Assembly: GCA_016713535.1 (NCBI GenBank)
Contig: JADJOY010000018.1
Coordinates: forward strand, 172,291 to 236,290
DNA from: JADJOY01 sp016713535 [NCBI: Deltaproteobacteria bacterium]
Lineage (GTDB): Bacteria; JADJOY01
DNA: 64,000 bases
Reading direction: 5' to 3'
Part shown: positions 22,464 to 30,820 of the stretch, in pieces
How the letters are laid out: each line of letters starts with the position of its first letter
Position numbering within the stretch: position 1 is the stretch's first letter
Notes under the pieces: model-generated
What the model was told of the DNA's origin: nothing
Database searches by the model: none
Seen by the model: only the letters and a program-made list of their open reading frames with translations
Translations under genes and position numbers: made by a program

Positions 22464-23806
22464 CGCGACGAACGGGCGCGCACGAGCTCACGCCGCGGGC
22501 CAGACAGCAGGCGGTGGACGACGAGGATCGCGAGCGGCACGAGCCCCATCGCGGGCTTGGTGAGCGAGGTCGCGACCAGCGCGAGCGCGGCTCCCGTCGC
22601 CAGCCGGGGGGTGAGCGGCGAGCGGCTGCCGAGCGCGAGCGCGAGCGTGAAACCCAGGATCATCGCGCTGTCCTGGACGCCGTCGCGGGCCGCGTGGTGG
22701 AACACGTAGCCGTCGCAGGTGACCAGCACCGCGGCGGCGACGAGACCCGCTCCCGCGCCTCGCACGCGGCGCGCGAAGCCGTAGGTGACGAGCACCGTGA
22801 GCACGGCGAAGCTCGCATCCCACACCCGCACCCAGCCCTCGCTGGTGCCGAGCCAGCGGAACGTCGCGGCGCTGAGCCAGAGCTTGAGCGGCGGTTTCCG
22901 GGCATACGCCGACGCGTGATAGACGAGCGGCCACCACTGGCCCGCGTCGGCGGTCTCGAGGGCGACGCGCGTGTGGGTGTCCTCGTCGTGGCGGGCGACC
23001 GGCGGTGCCCCGAGGTCGGTGAAGAACACCGCGCTCGCCATCGCAGCAACCACCGTGGCGTGGAGCGTCGCGGACGCGAGGGCGCGACCCACGGCTGGCC
23101 GTCGCGCGAGCGTGTCGCGCAGCGCCTCCGCGAGTTTGCGCTGGCAGGCCCACGTCAACGCGACCACGAGCCCGAGCGCCGCGAGCGAGATCCACGGCCA
23201 CGAGCGCGCCAGCCGCTCGAGCGCGAGGTCCGCCCCGCCCACCCGCGGACGCGAGCCCGGTGGATGGTAGGTCGGCGGCAGGAGCCACGGCCACGCGTGC
23301 CCGCTACGCGCGAGCGAGAGCTCCAGGCGACCGTCCGCGCCGAGGTTGGCGTAGCGGACCGAGATCTCGTGCGCGCCGTGGGTTAGGTCCACCGCCACCT
23401 GCGCGCGGCGCTCGTGCTCGGCGCCGTCGGGGGGCACGATGCGCCGCCCGTCGATGGTCACGGAGAGGAGATCGTCGAAGCTCGCCCGGAGCTGGTAGCG
23501 GCCGGGGTCGGCGATCGCGAGCCAGCCGTCGAAGCGCGCGCTGAAGTGCCGCGCCGAGACGGGGATGGAGCCGCGTTCGACCGCATCGAGGCTCGGCGCC
23601 GGAACGAGCTCCTCGACGACGGGCTCGCCGCGCCAGCCGGCGTTGGCGTAGTAGCGCGCCGTCAGGCCCTCCGGTCGCGGCGCGATCCCGCCCGTGAGCC
23701 GGTACCCGCCGCTCACGAGGCCGAGCAGCGACCACGCGACGACGATCCCCGCCGCGAGCCGCGCGCGAGGTGGCTGGCCGCCGACTCGCTGGCTCGCCCG
23801 CTTCAT
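22460..23806 (-). CDS. PA14-type domain plus N-terminal part of PMT/ArnT-like glycosyltransferase
   Basis: About 448 aa from ATG 23806. After one membrane segment comes a periplasmic PA14-like beta domain (GLTARYYANAGW, ARHFSARFDGWLAIADPG, RLRASFDDL-type strands, residues about 45-165). The GT39 catalytic half follows: the first periplasmic loop has the acidic ARHDEDTHTR motif, then ARKPPLKLWL, typical of lipid-linked sugar transferases. The frame ends at 22460 in mid-domain and the rest is in the next frame. The glycan and acceptor are unknown. The PA14 fusion suggests a sugar-binding accessory domain. A TTG at 23836 would lengthen it by 10 residues. Confidence 0.82.
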   Translation of the reverse strand: MKRASQRVGGQPPRARLAAGIVVAWSLLGLVSGGYRLTGGIAPRPEGLTARYYANAGWRGEPVVEELVPAPSLDAVERGSIPVSARHFSARFDGWLAIADPGRYQLRASFDDLLSVTIDGRRIVPPDGAEHERRAQVAVDLTHGAHEISVRYANLGADGRLELSLARSGHAWPWLLPPTYHPPGSRPRVGGADLALERLARSWPWISLAALGLVVALTWACQRKLAEALRDTLARRPAVGRALASATLHATVVAAMASAVFFTDLGAPPVARHDEDTHTRVALETADAGQWWPLVYHASAYARKPPLKLWLSAATFRWLGTSEGWVRVWDASFAVLTVLVTYGFARRVRGAGAGLVAAAVLVTCDGYVFHHAARDGVQDSAMILGFTLALALGSRSPLTPRLATGAALALVATSLTKPAMGLVPLAILVVHRLLSGPRRELVRARSSR

Positions 23807-23843
23807 GGCCCGCAGCGTCACCCGCCGCCCTCGCAACCGCCTC

Positions 23844-24362
23844 TCACAGCTCGCCGTCCCAGTATCCGGCGGGTACGAGCCGCCCGACCTTGCCGAGCGC
23901 TCGCACCAGCACCTTCTCGGAGTCCGGGTAGACGCACGCGTCGTTGGGCTCGCGGGTGCCGATGACGAGGATCCTGAGGGGCTTCTTGCCGGTGTTGCGG
24001 GTAGCGTGCGCGACCCGGCCGTTGGGCGGGAAGACCACGTAGGAGCCGCCGCGGACCGGCACCTCGCGCTCGCCGATCCGCATCACGCCGGTACCTTCCA
24101 GCACCCAGACGTGCTCCTCTTCCTGGGTGTGCCAGTGGAAGGTGCTGCTCCAGCGCCCGGGCATGACCTCCTCGAGGACCACGCCCACGCGCTCGGAGCG
24201 TCCGAACTCACCGAGGGCGCGGACGACACCGCCGTACTTGTCGCCCGCGCTCCACTCGACGCGAGGCACGTCCTCGATCTGGAAGACCTCGTGCTTGCGG
24301 GCGTGCCGGCGCTTGCGCGGGTCGAGCCGCTTCTCGCTCGCCACCTTCGTCCCTCTCGCCAT
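23844..24362 (-). CDS. Cupin-domain protein
   Basis: 172 aa. A basic N-terminal stretch (EKRLDPRKRRHARKHEV) precedes one cupin barrel. Cupin motif 1 reads HWHTQEEEHVWVLEGTGVMR with metal-ligand His/His/Glu, and motif 2 reads PPNGRVAHATRN. The family includes isomerases, dioxygenases and sugar-binding regulators, so the reaction cannot be assigned. The ATG at 24362 has GGAGG five nt upstream; the frame to 24425 adds nothing conserved. Confidence 0.85.
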   Translation of the reverse strand: MARGTKVASEKRLDPRKRRHARKHEVFQIEDVPRVEWSAGDKYGGVVRALGEFGRSERVGVVLEEVMPGRWSSTFHWHTQEEEHVWVLEGTGVMRIGEREVPVRGGSYVVFPPNGRVAHATRNTGKKPLRILVIGTREPNDACVYPDSEKVLVRALGKVGRLVPAGYWDGEL

Positions 24363-24777
24363 CCGCGCCTCCGGGTCAGGGCGCGAGGGTAGGCGCGGCG
24401 GTGCGTGATGGAAAGCAAGGCACACGGCCTCGCCCGTCGCGCGACCGTCGGCTCCGAGGGAGCTGCCGGCCGGACGCGAGTCCGGTGCCAGGATCGCTGC
24501 GACGAAGAGCCCGGTGGCAGGCGCCAGTTCGTAGGAGGTGATCCGAAGGGCAGCCGCACCGCGGGTGGCCGGGGGCGTCGCGCTGCGCAGGCACGGCTGT
24601 GACCCGGATCACTCGACTCACGGCCGGTCTGTCCTACGGATGCTCGATCGGGACGCAGCGCCCGGGCATCGCGTTCACTCGACCGATGTCGGATGGGGCG
24701 AGGCGCCTTTTGCCGTCATCCTCACGGTGACGAAGTCGACACCGCGGCTGCCTCCGCGCCGTCGGAGAGGGGATCGA
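24363..24777. other. 415-nt intergenic region between divergent genes
   Basis: No convincing gene on either strand. It should hold the promoters of the cupin (-) and the large surface protein (+). A strong hairpin is present: CCGGAC (24470-24475), GCGA tetraloop, GTCCGG (24480-24485). I checked for c-di-GMP-I and cobalamin riboswitch signatures and found no adequate match. Confidence 0.4.
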
Positions 24778-26660
24778 ATGACGAGGGTAAGAGCAACGGT
24801 CGATCGATCGATGGCTCGAGGGGCGGGCCGAGGCTCATCCCTGCTGGCCACCATGATGTCACTGGCCGTTGCGGCGACCTCGGCGGTGGCCGCGCAACCT
24901 GCCGCTCCCAAGTCGCGAGCTGTGCCTCCCGCGCGCATGGCTGCGAGCAAGCCCGCGACGCGAGCGGTCGCGGCCGCGTCGTTCGTGCCGACCGACCTGA
25001 CCGGCGTCGTCACACCGTTCGATCTTGCCTACTCGCTGGTGGGCCCAGGAGTCACGATCTCCAACGTGACCTTCACCGGCGCACCGATCGCGGCCGGGAC
25101 CTTCGCAGGCGGGGCCGGCATCATCTCGTTCCCGTCGGGGATCATCCTCAGTTCGGGCAACATCGCGAACGTGGTGGGGCCGAACCAGACCGATGGCGTC
25201 ACCGGGACAATCAGCTGTCTGGCGACGCGAACCTCGACACGCTGACCTCCGGGTATCCGACGCTGGATGCGACGGTTCTCGAGTTCGACTTCGTGCCCAA
25301 CGCCGCGAGTGTCTATTTCGAGTACGTCTTCGGTTCGGACGAGTACAACGAGTGGGTCAACAGCCCCTACAACGACGTCTTTGCCTTCTACATCAATGGC
25401 CAGAACTGCGCGATGGTAGGGGCGCCGCCCGTCCCCGTGTCGGTCAACACGATCAACGACGGGAACCCGTTCGGAACCGGCGGGCCGAACTCGAATCTGT
25501 TCATCAACAACGAGATCGGCACCAGCGGCACTCCGCTGAACACCGAGATGGACGGCGTCACCCAGACGCTGATCTGTCAATCGGTGGTTCAGGCCAATCA
25601 ACCCAACCACATCAAGCTCGCCATCGCCGACGCGTCCGATCACATCCTCGACTCCAACGTGTTCATCCGAGGGGGTAGCTTTTCGACGATCCCCCCCGAG
25701 GTCTGTGACGACGGCGTCGACAACGACGGCGATGGATCGATCGACTGCACCGATCCCGAGTGCTCGAGTAGCTCGTACTGCGAGTCACCTACCTGCGGCA
25801 ACGGCACGGTGGACTACGGCGAGCAGTGCGACGACGGCAACAACGAAAACGGCGACGGCTGCCGGGCCGACTGCACGCTAGAGTCCTGCGGTGACGGTGT
25901 GCTCGATCCTGGCGAGCAGTGCGATCCCGAGATCCCTGGCGCTGGCGACGATTGCCGCGACGATTGCACGCTCGGGGTCTGTGGCGACGGCTTCCTCGAC
26001 CCTGAAGAGGATTGCGACGACGGCAACCTCGAGAACGGCGACGGCTGCAGCAGCTCGTGCCTGGTAGAGGAGCCTGAATCCGCCTGCAACGACGGACTGG
26101 ATGACGACAGCGACGGGCTCATCGACTGCTTCGACCCCGACTGCGCCAGTGACGGAGACTGCGAGGGCGTCGAGCTTTGCTACGACGGCGCCGACAACGA
26201 CGGCGACGGCGCCGCCGACTGCGCCGACGGCGATTGCGCGGCCTTCCCGGGTTGCGAGCTGCCACCGCTCGAGGACTGTGGAAACGGCCTCGACGACGAC
26301 GGCGACGGCGCCACCGACTGCTCCGACGCCGACTGCGCTGCGTTCCCCGCCTGCGGGTGCAGCGACGCGGACGGCGACGGCTACGGCAGTCCCGCTTCGG
26401 TCCATTGCGATCACGCCGAGCTCGACTGCAACGACGCTAACGCCGACATCAACCCGGGTAAGGCCGAGATCCCGGGCAACGGCCTCGACGACGACTGCAA
26501 CGCCGCCACCCCTGGCGCCTGCACGCCGAAGCTCGCGGAGGCTGGCGTGGCCGGCGGAACGAGCAACGCGGGCAACGTAGACCTGGGCTTCTACTTGATC
26601 CCGGGTGCAGCGCTGGTCGTCGCCTTCCGGCGGATGCGAGCTGGCTTCCGCCGCGCCTGA
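24778..26660 (+). CDS. Large exported choice-of-anchor L / DUF4215 / MopE-motif surface protein, frameshifted
   Basis: Cell-surface protein of about 627 aa once repaired. A long signal-like leader ([17 protein letters not shown]) is followed by a choice-of-anchor L domain ([34 protein letters not shown], then [20 protein letters not shown]). Cys/Asp/Gly-rich DUF4215-type repeats ([17 protein letters not shown] and [16 protein letters not shown]) and DNDGDG-type loops come next. Last is a MopE-type metal-binding motif ([10 protein letters not shown]…[14 protein letters not shown]…GNGLDDDCN) before a C-terminal hydrophobic segment and Arg cluster. The first frame stops at 25245; one base lost in the GGG at 25204-25206 explains it ([20 protein letters not shown] continues in the other frame). 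Probable roles are Ca2+ binding and surface anchoring; function unknown. Confidence 0.85.
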
Positions 26661-26706
26661 CGCTCGATCCCCCGACCGGTCCCGCCTCGTGGGGCGGGAT
26701 CGGCAC

Positions 26707-26735
26707 GCGGCCGGCCCTCGGTGAGGGCCGGCCGC
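26707..26735 (+). terminator. Strong hairpin terminator after the surface-protein gene
   Basis: Perfect 13-bp stem: GCGGCCGGCCCTC (26707-26719), loop GGT, GAGGGCCGGCCGC (26723-26735), then CTTTCGT. A second, shorter stem (CCCGCC with GGGCGG, near 26681-26697) precedes it. The rest of the 349-nt gap 26661-27009 shows no gene. Confidence 0.6.
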
Positions 26736-27009
26736 CTTTCGTCCAGCACGCCACGATGGGCACCGTCGGCCGGTCGACGACTCGAGCGTCTGCCTGTCTG
26801 GAGGGTCTCTTGGTCGTACGTCCAGCTCGAGTCGGGAGGTTCGGCGTCCTCGCCGCAAACCCGGGCGTCGCCCATCCGGAGCGCCTCACGGTTCACGGTA
26901 CCGCCGCTTACCGGTTCCGAGCGCCCGTGCGTGCTCGCGCGCGTGGTTGCTTCGCGCCGCGGGGATCGCTCATCATGGGCGCTTTGCGCGCCACGGCGAA
27001 GGAGTGCCC

Positions 27010-28011
27010 ATGATCCGGTTCATCGCTCGGTTCACGCCGATCAGCCTCGTTCTCGTGTCGGCGCTCGCCGTGTCCGCTTCCCCGTCGCGCGCCCAGTACT
27101 GCGCCGCGCCGACCACCAACGAGTGGTTCGACATCTCGGCGATGGGCGGCAACCTCGGCCTCGGCAACGACGCCGCGATCATGTGCATGTGGCCGCTCAC
27201 GTTCACGCTCTACGGCACCGCGTACGACAACATCGTCATCAGCTCGAACGGCTACGCGTTCCTGACCAACGCGGGCTTCAACCCGGGCTGCTCGGTCGCG
27301 CCTCCTCCGGGCGGCACCAGCCCGAGCAACGTGTCGCTACCGAACGTGTCCGCGCCGGGCGCCTTGATCGCGCCGTTCTGGGACGACCTCGATCCGTCGC
27401 TCTCGGGCGGCGTCCACTCGGTGGGCTGGGCGCTCGCCGGCCAGCCGCAGCGCCTCGTCGTGCAGTGGGACGGCGTTCCCCACGCCGGTGGTGGTGGGAC
27501 CGGCAAGTTCCAGATGCAGCTCGAGGACGTCACCCACGACATCATCTTCTGCTACCAGGACGTCGACTTCGCGAACCCGGCCGTCGACTTCGGTGCGAGC
27601 GCGACGGTGGGCATCCAGGACGCCACCGGCACCCAGGCGCTCCAGTACTCGTTCAATGCGCCGACGCTCTCGAACAACTCGTGCATCCGCGTCTACGCGT
27701 CCTGCCCGTGCGCGGATGGCGACGGGGGCGGTTACGGGAACCCGGCGTCGCCGTCCTGCACGTTCCCGCAGCTCGACTGCAACGACTCCAGCGCGGCGGT
27801 GAACCCGGGCGCCACCGAGGTCCTGTTCAACGGCATCGACGACGACTGCAACCCGGCGAACCCGGTGAACCCGGCGTGCATGAGCGTCTCGGCGAGCGCC
27901 GACCCGGCGCAGAGCGCTGCGAGCGCAGCCGCGACCGCGGTCGGCGTGGCATTGCCGCTCGTGCTGCTGACGATCCGCCGTCGTCGCGGGGCCGGGAAGG
28001 ACCGCCCATGA
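27010..28011 (+). CDS. Exported nidogen-like-domain protein with MopE-type motif and Arg-rich C-terminal anchor
   Basis: 333 aa. Signal peptide of about 32 residues (SLVLVSALAVSASPSRA). A NIDO-type beta domain follows (TAYDNIVISSNGYAFLTNAG, ALIAPFWDDLDPS, LVVQWDGVPH, FQMQLED). A MopE-type metal-binding stretch comes next (ADGDGGGYGNP…QLDCNDSSAAVNPGATEV…GIDDDCNPANP). The C-terminus is an Ala-rich linker, a hydrophobic helix (GVALPLVLLTI) and RRRR, like a sorting tail. The ATG at 27010 has GGAG seven nt upstream. It shares its motif and tail design with the gene before it and overlaps the lipoprotein gene after it. Confidence 0.85.
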   Translation: MIRFIARFTPISLVLVSALAVSASPSRAQYCAAPTTNEWFDISAMGGNLGLGNDAAIMCMWPLTFTLYGTAYDNIVISSNGYAFLTNAGFNPGCSVAPPPGGTSPSNVSLPNVSAPGALIAPFWDDLDPSLSGGVHSVGWALAGQPQRLVVQWDGVPHAGGGGTGKFQMQLEDVTHDIIFCYQDVDFANPAVDFGASATVGIQDATGTQALQYSFNAPTLSNNSCIRVYASCPCADGDGGGYGNPASPSCTFPQLDCNDSSAAVNPGATEVLFNGIDDDCNPANPVNPACMSVSASADPAQSAASAAATAVGVALPLVLLTIRRRRGAGKDRP

Positions 28012-28448
28012 GGCGTGCGTATCCCACGGGTCCGCTGGGCGCGGTGGTGCTCGCGTACGTCGGGTTGCTCGCGCTCGGTGGCTGCAGCAAGAACGGCGGC
28101 GGGCAGGTGACCACCTCGCTGCGCGCCGGCGAGACCGTGACCGCCGTGCTCGAGGTGAAGGCCGGCGAGTCCGAGGGCGGCGACCTCGAGTCGTGCGACC
28201 TGGTGGTGCTGAACGAGCAGGACTTCGGTACCGTCGAGGCCCTCGCGCAGATGGACGTCACCCTCGGCAAGCCGGGCAAGTCGGATAACCACAAGTGCGG
28301 CGTGGTCGCGACGATCACCGGCCACGACGACGCGGTGGCCGGCGACTACGTCGTCGAGGCCACGTTCTTCTACAAGTACAGCGCCGTGTTCCAGGGCACC
28401 CAGGAAGGCGACGACATCGGCGCGATCCTGATCACCATCGCGCCCTGA
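28008..28448 (+). CDS. Hypothetical lipoprotein
   Basis: 146 aa. The N-terminus has a hydrophobic run ending LLALGGC, a lipobox, followed by a Ser/Gly linker. The rest is a single predicted beta-rich domain (TTSLRAGETVTAVLEVKAGE, GVVATITGHDDAVAGDYVVE, FFYKYSAVFQG) with two Cys that could form a disulfide. The start overlaps the stop of the NIDO protein (ATGA), so the two are translationally coupled and probably act together at the cell surface. No family is recognised. Confidence 0.82.
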   Translation: MRRAYPTGPLGAVVLAYVGLLALGGCSKNGGGQVTTSLRAGETVTAVLEVKAGESEGGDLESCDLVVLNEQDFGTVEALAQMDVTLGKPGKSDNHKCGVVATITGHDDAVAGDYVVEATFFYKYSAVFQGTQEGDDIGAILITIAP

Positions 28449-28511
28449 GGGGCACAGCGGGCGGGTGCGAAGTCAGCCCCTACGATCGCGTCGGTGACGC
28501 TGCCCCGGCGC

Positions 28512-30674
28512 TCACGCCCGCGCGACGGTGACGGGGACGCCGCTGAGCTGGGTGGTGCCCGAGACAACGTCGAACAACCGCTCGTCGGTGACGTCGTTGA
28601 TGCTGACGCCTGGGTGAGCGGAAGCGACGGCGAGCCCGTCGCCGGCACGGTCGTGCCCGTAGCCGTGGGGTAGGCACACGACCCCCGGCATCATCTCGTC
28701 GCTGATCTCGATCGGCGCCTCGATCGCGCCCACGCGTGAGCGGATCGTCGCTCGGTCTCCTGCGCCGAGGTTGCGTCCGGCGGCGTCGCGCGGATGGATG
28801 AGGAGCGTGCAGCGGTCGCGTCCCTTCACGAGCCGAGCGCTGTTGTGCATCCACGAGTTGTTCGAGTGGAGCTGGCGGCGGCTCACGAGCAGCAGTGTGT
28901 CGGCGTCGACCGCCGCCGCGTCAGGCTCGAGCTTGGCGGCGAGCCGTGGCAGGTCTTCGACCATCGGCGCGGGGACGAGGTCGATCCGCCGCGCGCGATT
29001 CGCGAGCCGCGCCGGTAGCCGGAGCTCGAGCGGGCCGAGGTCGAGCCCGTGCGGGTTGGCGAGGAGCTTGGCCAGGCTCAGCCCGGCCGAGCCGGACCGG
29101 AAGCGGTCGCCGTGGGGGCCGAGGCGGACCAGCCAGTCGAGGACGCCACGCGGCCCGAGCCGGCGTGCGAGCGCGACACCCGCGGCGGCGGCGAGCCGGG
29201 TGAGTCCGCTGCGACGGCGCCCGAGGCGCTCGGTGAGGCCGAGGAAGATCTCGTGGTCGTGACGCGTGCCTCGCGGCGGCGGGAGGATGGCCTGCGAGAA
29301 GTGCGCGACGTTCCTCACCGCGAGCGCCTGCGCGAGCAAGGGAAAGTGGTCGTGCTCGAGGCCCCAGGTAGGGGGCAGGATGAGACGCGCGTGGCGCGTG
29401 GTCTCGTTCCTGTAGATGTCGATCGATACCATGAAGTCGAGGCCAGCGAGGGCGCGCTCGACGCGGGCGCCGTTGGGGAGCGAGAGCACCGGGTTGCCGG
29501 CGTGTGTGAGGAGGCCGCGGATCCGGCCGGATCCCGGCGTGTCCATCTCCTCGGCGAAGACGGCGACCGGTAGCTCGCTGGTGAACGCCTTCTGTCCGCT
29601 CACACGGCTGCGCCAGCGGTCGTGGCTGCCCCGCTGGCCGAGCAAGGTCGCGACTCCGGCCAGGTCGACGGCAGGAGTGGTGAACATCCACCCGCCTTCT
29701 CGGTCGAGGTTCCCGGTGACGATGTTGAGCGCGTCGGTGAGCCACGTCGCGAGCGCGCCGAACTCCTGCACGCAGGCACCCATGCGCGAGTAGCAGACCG
29801 CGCGGCGCGCGGCGGCGAAGTCGCGCGCGAGGGTGCGGATCGAGCCGGCGTCGATGCCCACGGCCGCCGCCACACGCTCGGCTGTGAACGGCGCGAGGAT
29901 CCCGCGGAGCCGATCGAGCCCGTCGGTGAAGGTGGCCAGGCGGCCGGGGGCAGCGCGATCCTCCTCGAAGATCGTCGCGATCATCGACGCCAGCAGCAGC
30001 GCGTCGGTGCCGGGCCGGATGAAGAGATGTCGATCGGCGGCATCGGCGGTCTCGGTGCGGCGCGGATCGACCACCACCACGCGCCCGCCGCGGGCGCGGA
30101 TCGCTGCCAGCCGCCGCTTCACGTCGGGGGCCGCCATCGCGCTGCCGTTCGACACCAGCGGGTTGGCGCCGAGGATCAGCAGGAAGTCGGTGCGCTCGAG
30201 GTCCGCGACCGGGATGAGCGCCTGGTTGCCGTACAGGAAGAACGACGTCATGAGCCGCGGCAGCGCGTCGACGGAGTTCGAGGAGTAGTTGTTGTGCGAG
30301 GCGAGCAGATCGCGGAACGGCAGCCCGAAGAGAAGCGCGTTCGAGCTGTGGGCGGTCGGGTTGCCGATGTAGAGCGCGAAGGCGTCGCGACCGTGAAGCG
30401 ACTGGATCTCGGCGATCCGGTCGGCCGTCTCGTCGAGGGCGTCGTCCCACGACACCGGTCTCCAGTTGTCGCCCACGCGCCGGATCGGTTCGCGGATGCG
30501 ATCGGGATCGTGCTGGACGTCCTGGAGCGCGACCCCCTTGGGGCAGAGGTGGCCGCCGCTGAAGGGGTCGTTCTCGTCGCCTCGGATGGCGGTGACGCGG
30601 TCGTGCTCGACGGTGACCTGCAGGCCACACATCGCCTCGCAGAGGTGACAGACGGCGTAGCGGGGGTCGCTCAT
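28512..30674 (-). CDS. Molybdopterin-dependent oxidoreductase (DMSO reductase superfamily)
   Basis: 720 aa bis-MGD enzyme with an N-terminal 4Fe-4S site: CHLCEAMCGLQV (Cys at about 9, 12, 16) and a fourth Cys in GGHLCPKGVAL. Then LILGANPLVSN, VVVDPRRTETADAADRHL, DALNIVTGNLDREGGWMF and GLLTHAGNPVLSLPNG follow, ending in the C-terminal MGD-binding domain (SRRQLHSNNSWMHNS, CLPHGYGH). At the expected Mo-ligand position the sequence reads NYSSNSVDALPR, so Ser rather than Cys or Sec is likely. There is no Tat signal, so it is probably cytoplasmic. Start ATG 30674; the frame is open far upstream but that part is the next gene read in another frame. Substrate unknown. Confidence 0.92.
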   Translation of the reverse strand: MSDPRYAVCHLCEAMCGLQVTVEHDRVTAIRGDENDPFSGGHLCPKGVALQDVQHDPDRIREPIRRVGDNWRPVSWDDALDETADRIAEIQSLHGRDAFALYIGNPTAHSSNALLFGLPFRDLLASHNNYSSNSVDALPRLMTSFFLYGNQALIPVADLERTDFLLILGANPLVSNGSAMAAPDVKRRLAAIRARGGRVVVVDPRRTETADAADRHLFIRPGTDALLLASMIATIFEEDRAAPGRLATFTDGLDRLRGILAPFTAERVAAAVGIDAGSIRTLARDFAAARRAVCYSRMGACVQEFGALATWLTDALNIVTGNLDREGGWMFTTPAVDLAGVATLLGQRGSHDRWRSRVSGQKAFTSELPVAVFAEEMDTPGSGRIRGLLTHAGNPVLSLPNGARVERALAGLDFMVSIDIYRNETTRHARLILPPTWGLEHDHFPLLAQALAVRNVAHFSQAILPPPRGTRHDHEIFLGLTERLGRRRSGLTRLAAAAGVALARRLGPRGVLDWLVRLGPHGDRFRSGSAGLSLAKLLANPHGLDLGPLELRLPARLANRARRIDLVPAPMVEDLPRLAAKLEPDAAAVDADTLLLVSRRQLHSNNSWMHNSARLVKGRDRCTLLIHPRDAAGRNLGAGDRATIRSRVGAIEAPIEISDEMMPGVVCLPHGYGHDRAGDGLAVASAHPGVSINDVTDERLFDVVSGTTQLSGVPVTVARA

Positions 30675-30740
30675 GGTGCGGCCATTTACGCGCCCGGGAG
30701 CTAGCCGAGGCAACCTCCGCGGAGTCTGGGCGCGCGCGTT

Positions 30741-30810
30741 GGGGGGCGACCGCTTCGTCGGTCGCCCCCCGCCTGGTGTCTGGGGCCGCCGACGAAGCGA
30801 CGGCCCTCCA
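30741..30810. repeat. REP/BIME-like inverted pair (family A, copies 1 and 2)
   Basis: Copy 1 (30741-30770) is a perfect hairpin: 12-nt arms GGGGGGCGACCG and CGGTCGCCCCCC around CTTCGT. Copy 2 (30781-30810) is the same element inverted, with ACGAAG in the loop. The 11-nt gap and overall 70 nt match the pair at 50497-50565. It lies between two co-directional genes. Confidence 0.75.
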
Positions 30811-30820
30811 GACAGGTCGC

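Noticed and set aside
24363-24777. Riboswitch (c-di-GMP-I or cobalamin) before the surface-protein gene
   Set aside because: A GCGA-capped hairpin is present but the conserved binding-core sequences are not.
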